A stretch of 64,000 nt of DNA from CAIKMD01 sp036501365 (GTDB lineage: Bacteria; Pseudomonadota; Alphaproteobacteria; ATCC43930; CGMCC-115725). Positions 9,269-18,900 of the stretch are shown piece after piece. Under the pieces are notes generated by a model, which was given only the letters and a program-made list of their open reading frames with translations, made no database searches and was not told the DNA's origin. Location of the stretch: NCBI GenBank assembly GCA_036501365.1, contig DASYAL010000002.1, positions 1 through 64,000 of the forward strand, in the 5' to 3' direction. Within the stretch, counting starts at the first letter, position 1; every line of letters starts with the position of its first letter. Made by a program: the position numbers and the translations under genes.

Positions 9269-9487
9269 ATGTCGTTCAAGCTCGTTCTCGTCGGCGCCGC
9301 GCTACTCGCCCTCGGCGGCTGCGTCTCGGCGCCCTACAGCCCCGATACCGGCTATAGCCAGGGCTATCGGACCGACTACTACACCGCGCCGACTTATTAC
9401 TATTCCTACGGGCCAGGCGGCTATGTCGCAGCAGTGCCGCCGCCGTCACCGTTCTCGATCTGCACCGATACGCCGGCCGGCTGCTGA
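9269..9487 (+). CDS. Small tyrosine-rich lipoprotein
   Basis: A 72-residue protein with a signal peptide of lipoprotein type: MSFKLVLVGAALLALGGC, with the lipobox LGGC placing the modified cysteine at residue 18. The mature part is short and rich in Tyr, Pro, Gly and Ser (for example TYYYSYGPGG). It is expected to be anchored in the inner or outer membrane. No Asp follows the lipidated Cys, so by the Lol rule outer-membrane sorting is likely. A purine stretch GTGGAGA lies just upstream of the ATG as ribosome binding site. I know no function; similar small envelope lipoproteins are common in alphaproteobacteria. Confidence 0.7.
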   Translation: MSFKLVLVGAALLALGGCVSAPYSPDTGYSQGYRTDYYTAPTYYYSYGPGGYVAAVPPPSPFSICTDTPAGC

Positions 9488-9494
9488 GCGCGGC

Positions 9495-10415
9495 TCAGCG
9501 TACAACGAAGACGAGCTTGCCCTGCAGGTGGCGGCTCTCGCTGACGCGATGCGCCTCGGCGGCGTCGGCGAGCTTGTAGCGCGTGATCGCCGGCGGCCAG
9601 ACCGCGCCGGCTTCGACCAGCGCATTCAGGCGCTCCAAATGCGCGCGGTCGCGCGTCACCGCCGGACGCAGCGTCTCGACATCGCCACGCGGCACCTTGA
9701 AGCCTTCCGGCGCGCCCGCGATCCAGACCAGCCGGCCGCCCGGCTTCAGCACCTGATAGCAGCCGGCGCGCACTTCGCCACCGACCGTGTCGAAAACCAC
9801 GTCGCAGCCCGAGACTGCCTTGGCGAAATCCTCTTTCTGGTAGTCGATCACGCGGTCGGCGCCGAGGCTTTTGACATAAGCGTGGTTGCGCGCGCTGGCG
9901 GTGGTGATCACTTCCGCGCCGATATACTTGGCGAGCTGGATCGCGAAACCGGCGACGCCGCCCGCCCCGCCCTGGATCAGGATGCGCTCGCCGCGCTGGA
10001 GCTTCGCCGTGTCCTCGAGCGCCCAGATCGCTGTGAGGCTCGTCAGCGTCATCGCCGCGGTCTCTTCATGGCTGAGGCGCGGCGATTTCTTCGCGACGAT
10101 CGCGGCCTTGATCGCGATCTTCTCGGCATAGGCGCCTTCCTGGCCCTGATCGGTGACGCCGAACACCGCATCGCCGATTTTGAGATCGGCGCCCGCGCCG
10201 ACCGCGCTGACGACGCCCGAGAAGTCGCGGCCGAGGATATGCGGCAGCGTCACCTTGCCGTAGGAGCCGCCGAGCCGGACCTTGTAATCGGCGGCATTGA
10301 CGCTGGCGGCATGGATATCGACCACCACCTCGCCCGGCCCCGCCACCGGATCGGGCGCGTCGCCATAGCGCAGCATCTCGGGACCGCCATGCGCCGCCAG
10401 CAATACCGCCTTCAT
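9495..10415 (-). CDS. NADP-dependent medium-chain oxidoreductase (quinone reductase type)
   Basis: A 306-residue zinc-free medium-chain dehydrogenase/reductase. It has an N-terminal GroES-like domain (about residues 1-115, with LGRDFSGVVSAVG) and a Rossmann domain with the nucleotide motif IQGGAGGVAGFAIQLAK (about 148-164). The zinc ligands of alcohol dehydrogenases are missing, as in quinone oxidoreductase (QOR)-like proteins. It probably reduces a quinone or an alpha,beta-unsaturated carbonyl with NADPH; the substrate is not known. It is transcribed alone, convergent with the lipoprotein gene and divergent from the DUF488 gene. Confidence 0.8.
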   Translation of the reverse strand: MKAVLLAAHGGPEMLRYGDAPDPVAGPGEVVVDIHAASVNAADYKVRLGGSYGKVTLPHILGRDFSGVVSAVGAGADLKIGDAVFGVTDQGQEGAYAEKIAIKAAIVAKKSPRLSHEETAAMTLTSLTAIWALEDTAKLQRGERILIQGGAGGVAGFAIQLAKYIGAEVITTASARNHAYVKSLGADRVIDYQKEDFAKAVSGCDVVFDTVGGEVRAGCYQVLKPGGRLVWIAGAPEGFKVPRGDVETLRPAVTRDRAHLERLNALVEAGAVWPPAITRYKLADAAEAHRVSESRHLQGKLVFVVR

Positions 10416-10548
10416 CGAAGCCTCCGTTGCGATCGCTTTCTTATTTCGTCACTTAGTCTAGCAGACGGCGCTGCGGCGTTGTCGACATCCTCCCGATGCG
10501 CGCCGAATGCTAGAATAAAGTCGAAGCGCCCGGAGGAGCTCGCCGAGA

Positions 10549-10908
10549 ATGGCCGCGAAACGGTTGCAGATCGAGCTGAAACGCGCCTATCTGCCGCCCG
10601 CGCCGAGCGACGGGGTCCGCGTGCTGGTCGACCGGCTCTGGCCGCGCGGCGTCAGTAAAGCTGACGCAGCAATCGATCAATGGGTCAAGGATTTGGCGCC
10701 GAGCACCGAGCTGCGGCGCTGGTTCGGCCACGATCCCGAGCGCTGGAGCGAGTTTCGCCGCCGCTACCACGCCGAGCTCGGCGACAAGGCCGCGCAACTC
10801 GACGAATTGCGCGGCCTCGCGCGCAAGGGCACCGTGACGCTGGTATTCGCCGCCCGCGAGGAAGAGCGCAACGACGCCGTGGTCCTGCGCGACGTGCTTC
10901 TCCGTTGA
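10549..10908 (+). CDS. DUF488 family protein, YeaO-like
   Basis: A 119-residue cytoplasmic protein of the YeaO-like DUF488 subgroup. Family-typical motifs are RVLVDRLWPRGVSK (about residues 24-37), a DLAPS turn and the closing EEERNDAVVLRD. The function of the family is not established. A GGAGGAG ribosome binding site lies about 10 bases before the ATG. It is followed 31 bases later by cydA in the same direction, so it may be the leader gene of the cytochrome bd operon. A second, clearly different DUF488 protein occurs at 61482-62024. Confidence 0.75.
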   Translation: MAAKRLQIELKRAYLPPAPSDGVRVLVDRLWPRGVSKADAAIDQWVKDLAPSTELRRWFGHDPERWSEFRRRYHAELGDKAAQLDELRGLARKGTVTLVFAAREEERNDAVVLRDVLLR

Positions 10909-10939
10909 GATTAATCTCCGAGCACGAGGAAATCCGCCC

Positions 10940-12334
10940 ATGAACCTTGATCCGATTCTACTGTCGCGCGTGCAATTCGCCTGGGTCATCGCGTTTCACA
11001 TCATCCTGCCCGCCTTCACAGTTGGGCTCGCCTCCTACATCGCGGTCCTGGAGGGGCTGCATCTCGCCACCAGGCGCGAGGTCTATTTCCGGCTGGCGAA
11101 TTTCTGGGTGAAGATCTTCGCCGTGTCCTTCGGCATGGGCGTCGTCTCGGGCATCGTCATGCCCTTCCAATTCGGCACCAATTGGAGCCGCTTCTCCGAC
11201 GCCACGGCGAACATCATCTCGCCGCTGCTCGCTTATGAAGGTCTGATGGCGTTCTTCCTCGAATCCGCCTTCCTCGGCGTGCTGCTGTTCGGACGCTCGC
11301 TGGTGCCGCGCTGGGCGCATTTCGTCGCCGCGCTGATGGTGGCGTTCGGCACCTTGTTCTCGTCGTTCTGGATCCTCGCCACCAACAGCTGGATGCAGAC
11401 GCCGGCGGGCTACCAGATCATCGACGGCCGCTTCTTTCCCAAGGATTGGTTCGCGATCATCTTCAACCCATCCTTTCCGTACCGCCTCACCCATACCGTC
11501 GTCGGCTTCTATGTGACGACGGGCTTTGTCGTGCTGGGCGTCGCGGCCTATTACCTGCGCCGCGGACGCTTCCTCGAGGAAGCGCGGACCATGCTATCGA
11601 TGACGCTGTGGCTGCTGACCGTACTGGTGCCGTTGCAGATTTTTCTCGGCGACCAGCAGGGCCTCAACACGGAAAAATACCAGCCGGCCAAGCTCGCGGC
11701 GATCGAGGCGCGCTGGGACACGGCGAGCCACGTGCCGCTAACCTTGTTCGCGATCCCCGATCAGCAAGCCGAGACCGATCGTGACGCTATCGACGTGCCG
11801 GGGCTCGGCAGCCTCATCCTCACCCACGATCTGAACGGCACGGTGAAAGGCCTCAAGGATTTTCCGGCCGACGAGCGGCCGCCGGTCGCGATTCCGTTTT
11901 TCGCTTTCCGCATTATGGTCGGCATCGGGCTGATCCTGCTGACGGTGGTGGTCGCGAGCTGGTGGCTGCGGCTCCGGCGCAGCCTCTTTGAATCACGCTG
12001 GTTCTTCCGCTGCTGCGAATGGGCGTCGCCGCTCGGCTTCGTCGCCGTGCTCGCGGGCTGGACGACCACCGAGGTCGGACGCCAGCCCTGGACCGTCTAT
12101 GGCCTCTTGCGCACCGCGGATTCGGTGACGCCGTCGCTGACCGGCGCCGACGTGCTGCTGTCGCTCATCGGCTATGCCGTCGTCTATTTCGTGATGTATC
12201 CCGCCGGCGCGATCATGATCACGCGCCTCGTGCGCAAAGGCCCGGGCGATGTGACATCGCAGCCGATCGAAAGCGGCCGGCCGCAGCGGCCGGTGACGGC
12301 GCTGCCCGGCGGCGAAACGGAGAGCGCGCCATGA
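10940..12334 (+). CDS. cydA: Cytochrome bd-type quinol oxidase subunit I (CioA type)
   Basis: A 464-residue integral membrane protein carrying the haems and the quinol site of cytochrome bd oxidase, which reduces O2 to water using quinol without proton pumping. It begins LDPILLSRVQFAWVIAFHI, with the first haem-ligand histidine in the first helix. GRQPWTVYGLLRT lies near the end. The Q-loop is short, as in the cyanide-insensitive CioA group, rather than the long E. coli form. Its last codons overlap the start of cydB by ATGA. No cydX-like short gene or cydCD exporter follows. Confidence 0.93.
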   Translation: MNLDPILLSRVQFAWVIAFHIILPAFTVGLASYIAVLEGLHLATRREVYFRLANFWVKIFAVSFGMGVVSGIVMPFQFGTNWSRFSDATANIISPLLAYEGLMAFFLESAFLGVLLFGRSLVPRWAHFVAALMVAFGTLFSSFWILATNSWMQTPAGYQIIDGRFFPKDWFAIIFNPSFPYRLTHTVVGFYVTTGFVVLGVAAYYLRRGRFLEEARTMLSMTLWLLTVLVPLQIFLGDQQGLNTEKYQPAKLAAIEARWDTASHVPLTLFAIPDQQAETDRDAIDVPGLGSLILTHDLNGTVKGLKDFPADERPPVAIPFFAFRIMVGIGLILLTVVVASWWLRLRRSLFESRWFFRCCEWASPLGFVAVLAGWTTTEVGRQPWTVYGLLRTADSVTPSLTGADVLLSLIGYAVVYFVMYPAGAIMITRLVRKGPGDVTSQPIESGRPQRPVTALPGGETESAP

Positions 12335-13332
12335 TCGACTTCGTTCCCATCTGGACGCTCATCCTCGGTGTCGGCGTGTTCCTCTACGTGCTGCTCGACG
12401 GCTTCGATCTCGGCGTCGGTATCCTTTATGGCTTCGCGCCCGATCGCGATGCGCGCAATCTCGTCATGAACGCGATCGCGCCGATCTGGGACGGCAACGA
12501 GACTTGGCTGGTGCTTGGCGGCGTCGGACTGATGGCGGCGTTCCCGCTCGCCTTCGCGATCATCCTGCCGGCGGTCTATTTCCCGATCCTTATCATGCTG
12601 CTGGCGCTCGTCTTCCGCGGCGTCGCGTTCGAGTTCCGCTATCGCGACAGCGAGCACCGCACTTTCTGGGACCATGCCTTCTGCTACGGCTCGGCGCTCG
12701 CGACCTTCGCGCAAGGCATCGTTCTCGGCGCCTTCATCCAAGGCTTCCAGACCGACGGGCGGCATTTCAGCGGCGGCTCGTTCGATTGCTTCACGCTGTT
12801 CTCGCTCTTCACCGGCCTCGCGTTGATCTGCGGCTACGGGCTGCTCGGCGCCGGCTGGCTGGTGCTGAAGACGCAAGGCGCGCTGCAGGACTGGGCGCGG
12901 CGGCTCGGGCGCAATTGCTTCCTCGGCGTGCTGGTCGCGGTCGCGGTGGTCAGTCTCTGGACCCCATTCCTGGAAGCCAACATCGCGCATCGCTGGTTCT
13001 CGTGGCCGAACATCGGGATTCTCTCGCCCGTCCCGATCGTCACCGCCGCGATCGCCTGGCTCGAATGGCGGGCGCTCAACAACCGCTCAGAAGCGGCATG
13101 CTTCATTGGCGCGATCGGCCTGTTCCTGATGTCCTATCTCGGCATCGCCATCAGCCTCTGGCCGATGATCGTGCCGTACCGCTTCACGCTGTGGCAGGCG
13201 GCGTCGCCACCGAGCACGCAGGCATTCTTGCTGATCGGCACGCTGTTCCTGCTGCCGGTGATTCTGATGTACACCGGCTGGTCCTATTGGGTGTTCCGCG
13301 GCAAGGTGCGCGCCGAGATCGGCTATCACTAG
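12331..13332 (+). CDS. cydB: Cytochrome bd-type quinol oxidase subunit II (CioB type)
   Basis: A 333-residue polytopic membrane subunit that pairs with CydA. The N-terminus has the invariant LLDGFDLGVGILYG in helix 1, followed by APIWDGNETWLVLGG, typical of CydB/CioB. Eight or so hydrophobic helices follow, and the C-terminus ends TGWSYWVFRGKVRAEIGY. I chose the ATG at 12331 because it starts exactly at the first helix and overlaps the cydA stop by four bases. The longer frame upstream is only the shadow of cydA. The operon ends at a GC palindrome. Confidence 0.93.
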   Translation: MIDFVPIWTLILGVGVFLYVLLDGFDLGVGILYGFAPDRDARNLVMNAIAPIWDGNETWLVLGGVGLMAAFPLAFAIILPAVYFPILIMLLALVFRGVAFEFRYRDSEHRTFWDHAFCYGSALATFAQGIVLGAFIQGFQTDGRHFSGGSFDCFTLFSLFTGLALICGYGLLGAGWLVLKTQGALQDWARRLGRNCFLGVLVAVAVVSLWTPFLEANIAHRWFSWPNIGILSPVPIVTAAIAWLEWRALNNRSEAACFIGAIGLFLMSYLGIAISLWPMIVPYRFTLWQAASPPSTQAFLLIGTLFLLPVILMYTGWSYWVFRGKVRAEIGYH

Positions 13333-13349
13333 CCGCGGCGCGCCGCGGC
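13332..13349. repeat. 18-bp GC palindrome between convergent genes
   Basis: The sequence GCCGCGGCGCGCCGCGGC is a perfect palindrome immediately after the cydB stop and before the end of the convergent 13362-13856 gene. It could fold as a 7-bp stem with a CGCG loop on either strand. No T-run follows, so it is at best a Rho-assisted or bidirectional stop. Confidence 0.4.
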
Positions 13350-13361
13350 CGTGAGGCTGCG

Positions 13362-13856
13362 CTATTCTCCGTCGTCCGGATCGGGCGCCTCGGGATCGTC
13401 AAGCTGGCTTTGCAGCTTCTGGCTGTTCTGCTCGATCCATTCGAGCCTCGTGAAGGACGCCGAAACCCGGTCGCAATCGGCGCTGCCGTTCTTGACCGCG
13501 TCGCGGCCACTATCGGCGGCATCGAGCATGTATTGCTGGGCGGCGTTGATATCCGCCTGATTGTCGGCGGAGTTCTTCGCGATCTTGACGGCCTGCTTCG
13601 TGGCGGTGGAGATGCGCTGCTCGTTGATCTTCTCGCAAGCGGCAGCGGCGCCGAGGATCTGTCCGGCGACCAGCGAGAAGGTCTGCGAGTCGCTCATCGC
13701 GTCGGGATCGCCCGGCTGCGTGACGGCAGGCGGCGGCAGCGCCGGGTTCGACGGGCCGACGCTCGGATCGGCGGCGCGGAAAACCGCGGCGCCGGCGAAC
13801 TGGGGCGCCGCGACCAACAATACCGCAGCGAGGCTCAAGGGGATGCGCACTGCCAT
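13362..13856 (-). CDS. Exported protein of unknown function
   Basis: A 164-residue protein with a clear signal peptide (MAVRIPLSLAAVLLVAAPQFAGA, cleavage near residue 23). The mature part begins with a Pro-rich linker, then a predicted helical domain (about 55-150) with two cysteines (in AAAACEKIN and SADCDRVS) that could form one disulfide in the periplasm. The C-terminal tail is acidic (DDPEAPDPDDGE). I do not recognise the family. It is transcribed alone, convergent with cydB, and its start is 134 bases from the divergent amidohydrolase start. Confidence 0.65.
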   Translation of the reverse strand: MAVRIPLSLAAVLLVAAPQFAGAAVFRAADPSVGPSNPALPPPAVTQPGDPDAMSDSQTFSLVAGQILGAAAACEKINEQRISTATKQAVKIAKNSADNQADINAAQQYMLDAADSGRDAVKNGSADCDRVSASFTRLEWIEQNSQKLQSQLDDPEAPDPDDGE

Positions 13857-13990
13857 TTCCGCCCTCCGGGGACCCGTATCCCCTTCAAACGAATGGACTT
13901 GAACCGGGTTCCCGGAATTACGGCCAGGGGCGATAGCGATTTCCTCCGCTGGCCCGGCGGGCCTAGAATGGCGGGTGAACGGAGGGATGA

Positions 13991-15226
13991 ATGCCGATGG
14001 ATACGGTCAATTTCCGCGACCTGTCGGTCGAAGAGTTCGACACCCGCACGCTGCTCGCCCATGCGAGCCAGCAGTCGATCCAGCGCCGTTACGAGGATTT
14101 CCTGATCGTCGACGTCGACGGCCATCATTGGGAAATGATGTCCTTCCCGCAGATCCTTCAGTACATCGAAGACCCCGTGCTGCGCGACCAGGCCAAATAC
14201 CAGGGCTATGGCGGCGGCGGCATCACCACCCCATCGGGCAGCTATCAGGAGCTCGGCGGCCGCATCACGCGCCAGGATGGCCGGCGCAAGGAGGAAATCC
14301 CCCACGGGCAGCAGCGCGACATCGCCTTGACCAAGCGCTGGATGGACGCGATCGGCATCGACATCGTCTGCTTGTTTCCGACGCCCATGCTGGGCCTGCC
14401 TTTCACGCCGCGGCCCGAGATCGAGGTCGCGATGGCGCGCGCCTACAACCGCTGGCTCTGCGACAACGTGCTGGCGCACGAGCCGCGTATCCGCTCGTCG
14501 CTCTATCTGCCGATGAACGATCCCGACGGCGCGATCAAGGTGGTGAAGGATTTCGCCGATCGCAAGGGTGTCGCCGGCTTCACGATCATCGCCTCGCACA
14601 CCAAGCCGGTCTACGACAACGCCTTCGTGCCGATCTATCGCATGCTCGAGGAGCGCGGCCTGCCGCTGGTTTTCCATGCCGGCCTCACCTGGGGCACGGA
14701 TAAAAGCCTCGCGCTCTGCAACCGCTTCATCGCCGCGCATGCGCTGAGCTTCTCGTGGTCGAACATCCTGCATATGACCAATTGGCTGGTGAACGGGATG
14801 CCCGAGCGCTTCCCCAAGCTCAAGACCGTCTGGGTCGAGAGCGGCCTCGCCTGGGTACCGTTCCTGATGCAGCGGCTCGACAATGAATGGATGATGCGCA
14901 GCTCCGAGGTGCCGCTCTTGAAGAGGCGGCCGAGCGATTATATGCGCGAGATGTATTTCTCGACTCAGCCGATGGAGATGGTCGGCAATCGCGAAGCCTT
15001 GGAGCTCACTTTCAAGATGATCAATGCCGAGACGCAGCTTTGCTACTCCTCGGACTATCCGCATTGGGACACCGACCTGCCCTCGACGGTCTACGATCTG
15101 CCGTTCCTGTCGGAGCAGGCCAAGCGCAACATCCTCGGCGGCAATGCCAAACGCGTCTTCAACCTCGAGCCGGTGATCTCCGAGGTGAAGCAACGGCGTC
15201 TTTCGGAACGCGCGCAGGCGCGCTGA
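13991..15226 (+). CDS. Amidohydrolase-family metal-dependent hydrolase
   Basis: A 411-residue TIM-barrel protein of the amidohydrolase_2 family (relatives of aminocarboxymuconate-semialdehyde decarboxylase). The first-strand metal motif appears as VDVDGHHWEM (about residues 37-46) instead of the simple HxH. A barrel-core His occurs in LVFHAGLTWG and the closing Asp in CYSSDYPHWD (about residue 362). Enzymes of this group hydrolyse or decarboxylate ring-cleavage products and related acids; the substrate is not known. GGAGGG precedes the ATG. DUF1330 and an exported protein follow within 33 bases and then overlapping, so a three-gene operon is likely. Confidence 0.8.
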   Translation: MPMDTVNFRDLSVEEFDTRTLLAHASQQSIQRRYEDFLIVDVDGHHWEMMSFPQILQYIEDPVLRDQAKYQGYGGGGITTPSGSYQELGGRITRQDGRRKEEIPHGQQRDIALTKRWMDAIGIDIVCLFPTPMLGLPFTPRPEIEVAMARAYNRWLCDNVLAHEPRIRSSLYLPMNDPDGAIKVVKDFADRKGVAGFTIIASHTKPVYDNAFVPIYRMLEERGLPLVFHAGLTWGTDKSLALCNRFIAAHALSFSWSNILHMTNWLVNGMPERFPKLKTVWVESGLAWVPFLMQRLDNEWMMRSSEVPLLKRRPSDYMREMYFSTQPMEMVGNREALELTFKMINAETQLCYSSDYPHWDTDLPSTVYDLPFLSEQAKRNILGGNAKRVFNLEPVISEVKQRRLSERAQAR

Positions 15227-15258
15227 AGCATAACGACAATCAACGGGAGCAAACGAAC

Positions 15259-15549
15259 ATGGCCAAAGGATACTGGATCGCCTTCTATCGCTCGGTCAAA
15301 AACCCCGACGCGCTCGCGGCCTACGCGAAGCTCGCCGCGCCGGCGATCGAATCGCGCGGCGGCCGCTTCATGGCGCGCGGCATGCCGACCAAAGTCTACG
15401 AAGCAGGCCTCCAGCAGCGCACGGTGGTGATCGAATTCCCCAGCGTCCAAGACGCGCTCGCGGCGCATGATAGCCCCGGCTATCAAGAGGCGCTCAAGGC
15501 GCTTGCCGGCGCGGTCGAGCGCGACATGCGTATCGTCGAGGGCACCTGA
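15259..15549 (+). CDS. DUF1330 family protein
   Basis: A 96-residue dimeric alpha/beta-barrel-like protein of the DUF1330 family. It opens KGYWIAFYRSVKNPDALAAY and has the family-typical VVIEFPSVQDALAAHDSPGYQ in the second half. DUF1330 proteins are small ferredoxin-fold proteins of unknown role, often beside catabolic genes. The ATG at 15259 has an upstream GGGAGC ribosome site. The frame open from 14887 is a shadow of the amidohydrolase. Its stop overlaps a CTG start for the next gene. Confidence 0.8.
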   Translation: MAKGYWIAFYRSVKNPDALAAYAKLAAPAIESRGGRFMARGMPTKVYEAGLQQRTVVIEFPSVQDALAAHDSPGYQEALKALAGAVERDMRIVEGT

Positions 15550-15920
15550 CGCGCGCCGCGAAACACATCGTTGCCTTTGCCGCAATCGCGGCGGCGCTCG
15601 CCTTCGCGCCGACGGCGCATGCGCAATCGACGAATAGCGGTGGCGGCGGCATGATCGGCGGCGGCGGTGCCGGCGCCCTCGGCAGCGGCGGCGCCGGCAT
15701 GATCGGCGGCCCCGCCTCCCATGCCGGCACGACCGGCACCGGCGTCATTCAACTGCAGGACAACCAGCCGCACAATCCCGCGCCGCCGCCCCCGGTCGGC
15801 GCCGGCTATGGCACGCCGGGCAATGTCGGGAATCTCGGCAATAGCAACAATTCCGCCGCCGGCGCGGGCGTCCAAAACGACATCCGCACCGGCGTTCCGA
15901 CCAGCCCGAACGTGCCGTAA
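15546..15920 (+). CDS. Secreted Gly/Pro/Asn-rich small protein, apparent CTG start
   Basis: Reading upstream of the only in-frame ATG (15651) recovers a full signal peptide: Thr-Arg-Ala-Ala-Lys-His, then a hydrophobic stretch IVAFAAIAAALAFAPTAHA ending in an AxA cleavage site. The only plausible initiator for it is CTG at 15546, which overlaps the DUF1330 stop as CTGA and has GAGGG four bases upstream. The full product is 124 residues; the mature part is low-complexity (GGGGAGALGSGG, NLGNSNNS). Starting at the ATG would remove the signal. Function is unknown; translational coupling to DUF1330 is inferred. Confidence 0.55.
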   Translation: MTRAAKHIVAFAAIAAALAFAPTAHAQSTNSGGGGMIGGGGAGALGSGGAGMIGGPASHAGTTGTGVIQLQDNQPHNPAPPPPVGAGYGTPGNVGNLGNSNNSAAGAGVQNDIRTGVPTSPNVP

Positions 15921-15925
15921 TTTCG

Positions 15926-18900
15926 CTACGGACCGCCGGGCGAGAACAGGAAAAGCTGGCGCAGCACGCCCGGCGCCAGCGTGCTCAGCGGATTGACCGA
16001 GACTTTCGGCGCCTCGCGTGGGCCGTAGATCCGGAAATTGGCGGCGAAGATACCCTGCCCCGCGCCGCCGACCAGCAAATTGCCGAGCACCGGGATGTCG
16101 CCGAGCACCGAATTGAGCGTGTAAGCCGGAACCAGCGTGCCGGCGATGTTCATCGCGCCGGTCGCGCGATCGACATTGCCGCTGGCGTTGATGCCGAGCG
16201 CGCCGCCGTAAGCGCGCATCCCGTTCAAGCTGATAAGATCGCCGGCGAAGATCACTTGTCCACCGAGCCGGGTGAACGGAATCCCTTCACCGCTAAGCAG
16301 CGCGCCGACGCCCGACAGCGACACAAGCGATAGCAGCCGCGCCAAGGCCGGCGCGCCGACGACGCGATAGTCGGCGCCGGCGGCGTCGGCGACGAGGACG
16401 CGCTGGCCATCGCGGTCTTGCGCCGTCCCGGTAAGCGTCAGGCTCCCGCTTTGGACATTGTCGTAAACATCGGCGAGCCTCAGTAACGCGCCGAAATCGT
16501 CGGTCGTCAGCTTGAATTGCCGCGCGCCAAGCGCGCCGCCAAAATTCACCGCGGCGCCGGCCTTGCCGCCGAGCCCCAGGGTGATCGCAGCCTTGGTCCA
16601 ATGCGGGCCGTCGCTGACGAGCAGCGCCGACACTCCGCTCGCTTGCCGGCCGGGGCCGAGGATCAGACGATCGACACGGGCATCGATCGTCAGCGGCGGC
16701 TCCGCCGCCTGATTCGGCCGCTCGTCGAGCTCCTTCATCAGCGCGGTTGCATCGAGGCTTTTCCCCTCGGCCGCGATGGTCCAGCGCCCATCGCTACCGA
16801 TGCCGAGGCTGCCATGGAGATCCGTCTGTCCGGTCACGAGATGATCGACGACGACGCCGTCCACGCCCGCAGCGCCGAACTGGACCGACAATGCGGCATC
16901 CATGCCCGCACCGGTGATGCTGACGTTGCGCAGCTCCGTGATCTTGTCATGGGCAAGATCGAGCGTCGCGCGCGCCGTGGCGGGCGTTCCCGCCGGCTTG
17001 CTCCAGCCGAGCCATGGCAAAGTCAGCGCGCTTTTCGAGAGATCGAGCGTCGTGGCGAGCTGATCGCCCCGCGTCGCGCTCAGCGTGTAGTTGGCGGTGA
17101 GATCGATCGGCCCGCTCACATAGCCGTCGAACATGCCGAGGCCGAGCGCGTCGCGTTGCGCGTCGTCGAGCTGCGACGTGATGTCGTAGCGGGTGCGGAC
17201 CGCCGCTTTGGGCTGCAACGCTTGGCGCCAAGTCAGCTCAATGGGAACGCCGGCAAGAAGCGCTTTGCCGCTCGCCTCGGCGGAATCGCGATCGAGCTTC
17301 AGCGTCAGATTGCCGCCACCGAGATCGCGACCGGCGATGACCTTGCCGATGCCGACACCGGTGAGCGTCGCCGTCGCGTTGTAATCGATCCAGTCGAGCG
17401 GCAGATCGCGCACCAGTGGAAATGCCAGGTCGAGCTGCGCTGCGAACTTGCCGGTCGCGCGCTTCGCGTCGATTCCCATGGCACGCGCGTAACCGAGCGG
17501 CGGGGTGTCGAGCAGGCCGAGCGCCTCGGCAAGCGGTCCCGCGGCTTCGACATGGATTTTCGCCTGCTCGTCGTGCGTGTCGAGCTGATAGAAGCGCGCG
17601 GTGGCGCCGCTGGCCTTGATGCCGCCGACCTCGCCGCTCGTCGCCGTGAACGCGATCTCGGTGCGATCGAAGCGCGCCGCGCCGGAAACATTGAGCGCCG
17701 GCGGCAACGGCCGGAAATACTCGACGCTGAGCCCGCTGAAGGACAGCGTGCCGTCGAAGCGATTGACGATGGCGCGCTTCGGCGCGTCAGGCGCGAGGTC
17801 GATATGCAGATCGAGTTGCGCCTGAAGCCGGTCGACCGTGCCGTCATGCAGATGCTGCGTGACCCAATCGCGCGTGTCGACGGCAGCGTAGTCGGGCCAG
17901 AGCGCCGGAAAATCGTCGAGCCTCAGCGCCTCGGCGGCGAGGGTCAGACGCAAGTCCAGAGCCGGCGGCTGAGCACCCGACAGCAACTCGGCGCCGACGC
18001 CATCGATCGCGCCGGCGACGCCGATCGCGCCATGCGGCAGTTCGACGGTCATCAGTCCGATATTGAGTCGCTGATGCGCCGGATCGTAGCCGGCCTGCAT
18101 GCGCGCACCGGCGATCGCGAGCATGCCGCCGGCGAGGGCCGGCTGCCGGATATTGCCCGCACCGAGGCTGACATCCCAGGTCGCATCGCGCAGCGTCAGC
18201 GCGGCGCCGTCGATCACAGCGACGACCTCGCCTGAGAACGGCACGTCGAGGGCGGCAAGCCCGGCGAGCGATGGCGCGGCGTCGGCCCACAGCGCCGGCC
18301 GGAGGTCGGCGAAGTCGAGCCGCACGACCAAATTGTTGTCGGCGAGGGTATAGATGTAGTCGCCGCTGAAACGTGCGCTGCCGGCGGCGATCGAAAATGT
18401 GCCGCTGGTCGACTCCTCGCCGCGCTCCAGCGAGAGATCGACGGCGTCGGCGCGCCACGTGACGCCGAGCGAGCGGTCGTCGACGGCGAGGCTTGCCTGG
18501 TCGATCGAGATTTGGGTCAGATAACCGAGCGTGCCGGCGCCGCCACGCGGCCTGACGAGGTCGCCAAGCAGCTTGGCGCCCCAATCCTCGGCCGCCGGCG
18601 CGGCAAGACCGCCGATGCCGAGATGGAAGCTGCCATCGGCTTCGCGGACCAGTTGCAGCGCCGGCCGCGTGATCGCGATGCGCGTCGGCGCGATGACACC
18701 GGCCAAGGCCGCCCGCAAGCTGAATTCGAGATTCATCTGCTCGAGTGTCAGCGTCGCGCCGCCATCGCTGCGGCTCAAATGCACGCCGCGGGCGAGGATG
18801 CCGATATGGCCGTCGAGATTGAGGCTCAGCAACGTGTGATCGACGGTCGCGGTGACGCCGTTGCCGCGCGACAGCGCCGCGGCGATGGTCGGCGCCACGG

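Noticed and set aside
16517..18235. A 572-codon plus-strand frame opposite the AsmA-like gene
   Set aside because: Same antisense artefact; the AsmA-like frame has the membrane anchor and repeated beta pattern.
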